A stretch of DNA of 23,779 nucleotides from positions 1 to 23,779 of the forward strand of contig CAYLOD010000019.1 in assembly GCA_964385235.1 (NCBI GenBank). Reading direction: 5' to 3'. The notes beneath the pieces were generated by a model. That model searched no databases, was not told the origin of the DNA, and was given only the letters and a program-made list of their open reading frames with translations. Made by a program: the position numbers and the translations under genes. Below, piece by piece: positions 22,580-23,779 of this stretch (positions are counted from its first letter, which is position 1; every line of letters starts with the position of its first letter). This DNA is from Pseudoruminococcus sp964385235. GTDB lineage: Bacteria; Bacillota; Clostridia; Oscillospirales; Acutalibacteraceae.

Positions 22580-23779
22580 TTAACAAAATACTTCAAAGAA
22601 GATCGGCTGATCAATATCCGATGTAAACAGCTTGAGGTTCTCCAAAAATTCCTTCTCGTTTTCAGCGGAGATATAGTTGAATCCCACAGAGTTCACCCAG
22701 CCCTTTGCCGACGTATTATGAGCGTGTGTAATGGCTTTGCTCTTCAAATGTCTGAGCAGATTCGTACCTGAATTGTTGCAAAGCATAATTCTGATATTTC
22801 CGCGCAATTCCTTATCCCAAACAGAGTTCATATCGTAGAAGAAACTAAGATCACTTATTATCAGGAAGCACAGCTCATTGCTGACAGCCGCATGACCCAT
22901 AAAGGTTGAAGCTGAACCGTCTATACCGTTTGTACCCATATTGCAGAAAACATTTACGGTAGGATTGATTTTAAATCTGTTCGCAAACATAATCGTACAG
23001 CCAATGGCAAGGTGAAGCAATGAGTTGTCCGGCAGACAACCGATAAGCCTTTCAACAGCATAAAGCTGCGAATACTCATCTGTATGCTCCGATGGGATAG
23101 AGTTCTGCGCATCTTCCCAAACCTTAGCGTATTCACCGTTATTATGAATATCGCCTGCCAGTTCAACAAATTTATCAAAGAAATATTTCTGCGAACATTC
23201 AAAGATCCTTGACAGCTTGCGGTAAGTATCGGCAACCAGACCGTCCTCCGCAACTCTCCAATGTCCCAAAGACTTTTTCTGAGCTCTGAGTCTGGGAAGA
23301 ATAGGATCATTCAACGATCTTCTGCCGCCGACAGTGATAACAACGTCTGCCCAGAGCTTATCGTTAAACATGTCATTGTCATAATTGCGAAGAATAGGCG
23401 TAGACAGGAATGTATATTTTCCATCATAATTTGAAATCGCATCAGTTATGACGACACAGTTGAATTTCTCGGTAAATGCCTCAACCGAGCGGCGCTCATC
23501 TTTAGAAAGCGGATGGTTCTGACAATACACAATAAGGACTCTGTTCATTGTTTTGAGTCTTTCAACCTTGGCTTTCCATAAATCAATGCTGTCTTCAACA
23601 GTAATTCTTTCAATGACACGATATGTCTTGTCAAGCTTTAGTACCCTGGGATCCGGGGTGGGGCGTTCAATACTCGCAATAGGTATATTTATATGAACCG
23701 GACCCGTACCATGATGGTTGACCTCAAGCAGGGCGTCACAAACAAGCCTCCTTGTTTCCCAATCTCCCAAAGGACCGCT
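22580..23779 (-). CDS. MenD-like thiamine-diphosphate-dependent enzyme (5' end outside window)
   Basis: Partial: the frame stays open to the window edge, so about 400 C-terminal residues are seen and the N-terminal pyrimidine-binding domain with the catalytic Glu is missing. The first residues include GTGPVHINIP, the end of the pyrimidine domain as in MenD. A middle domain with VIVYCQNHPLS and WADVVITVGGR follows, then the pyrophosphate domain with MGTNGIDGSAST, ISDLSFFYDMNSVWD and IMLCNNSGTN. These resemble MenD (SNGIDG, GDLSFxHDxN, NNNGG) more than acetolactate synthase or pyruvate decarboxylase. With no other menaquinone gene near and a dehydrogenase 17 nt downstream, true MenD is doubtful; ThDP carboligases or decarboxylases of this shape also occur in polysaccharide and secondary-metabolite clusters. 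Product uncertain. Confidence 0.75.
   Translation of the reverse strand, partial: SGPLGDWETRRLVCDALLEVNHHGTGPVHINIPIASIERPTPDPRVLKLDKTYRVIERITVEDSIDLWKAKVERLKTMNRVLIVYCQNHPLSKDERRSVEAFTEKFNCVVITDAISNYDGKYTFLSTPILRNYDNDMFNDKLWADVVITVGGRRSLNDPILPRLRAQKKSLGHWRVAEDGLVADTYRKLSRIFECSQKYFFDKFVELAGDIHNNGEYAKVWEDAQNSIPSEHTDEYSQLYAVERLIGCLPDNSLLHLAIGCTIMFANRFKINPTVNVFCNMGTNGIDGSASTFMGHAAVSNELCFLIISDLSFFYDMNSVWDKELRGNIRIMLCNNSGTNLLRHLKSKAITHAHNTSAKGWVNSVGFNYISAENEKEFLENLKLFTSDIDQPIFFEVFC

Noticed and set aside
22580..23779. Naming the partial enzyme menD
   Set aside because: Motif resemblance is clear, but the ThDP motif is altered, the catalytic N-terminal domain is outside the window and no menaquinone gene is nearby.
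1..23779. CRISPR arrays, tRNA/rRNA genes, insertion sequences
   Set aside because: No regularly spaced short repeats, no cloverleaf or rRNA-like segment and no transposase or terminal inverted repeats were found by reading both strands.

Overview
The window looks like the chromosome of an anaerobic gut-type Firmicute of the Clostridia (Oscillospiraceae/Ruminococcus-like). The reasons are a clostridial hexameric glutamate dehydrogenase with the active-site lysines at the same residue numbers (89, 113, 125) that I recall for the Clostridium symbiosum enzyme, a Bacillus-type PurF with a propeptide and cysteines for an Fe-S cluster, AGGAGG-type ribosome binding sites, TTG/GTG starts, AT-rich intergenic DNA with sigma-A-like promoters, and a secreted CAP-domain protein with Cys-pair modules and Ig-like repeats. 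A run of exactly 100 Ns (17591-17690) shows this is a scaffolded draft or metagenome assembly. Species is not assignable by eye.

Left arm (1-7621, all minus strand): a YbjN-like protein, an APH-fold small-molecule kinase, a 420-nt intergenic region holding a possible structured RNA, an unrecognised Lys-rich protein, galU, a RING/zinc-ribbon/DUF2628 membrane protein, rsmA (ksgA) and gdhA. Strong promoters are visible for the YbjN gene, the membrane-protein/galU unit, rsmA and gdhA, and good intrinsic terminators close several units.

Centre (7622-17012): a 415-nt divergent control region separates gdhA from a plus-strand block purC, purF, purB, purA, glmS, guaA. The block covers the SAICAR step, the committed PRPP amidotransferase step, both AMP-branch enzymes and GMP synthase; glmS sits inside it, 15 nt after purA. 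PurF, GlmS and GuaA all consume glutamine, while the divergent gdhA interconverts 2-oxoglutarate/ammonia and glutamate. The gdhA mRNA leader contains an intrinsic terminator and an upstream reading frame, suggesting attenuation. A strong terminator follows guaA. No purD/H/N/M/E/K/L/Q or guaB is present here.

Right arm (17206-23779, minus strand): a secreted CAP-domain protein whose repeat region is broken by the assembly gap, a helical-repeat protein co-transcribed with a patatin-like phospholipase, and then a pair consisting of a cysteine-poor medium-chain dehydrogenase and a MenD-like thiamine-diphosphate enzyme that runs off the window. That pair probably belongs to a larger biosynthetic cluster beyond the right edge.

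I see no tRNA, rRNA, CRISPR array, insertion sequence or phage gene. The least explained elements are the gdhA leader, the structured element at 1707-1842, and the zinc-ligand-less dehydrogenase plus MenD-like pair.
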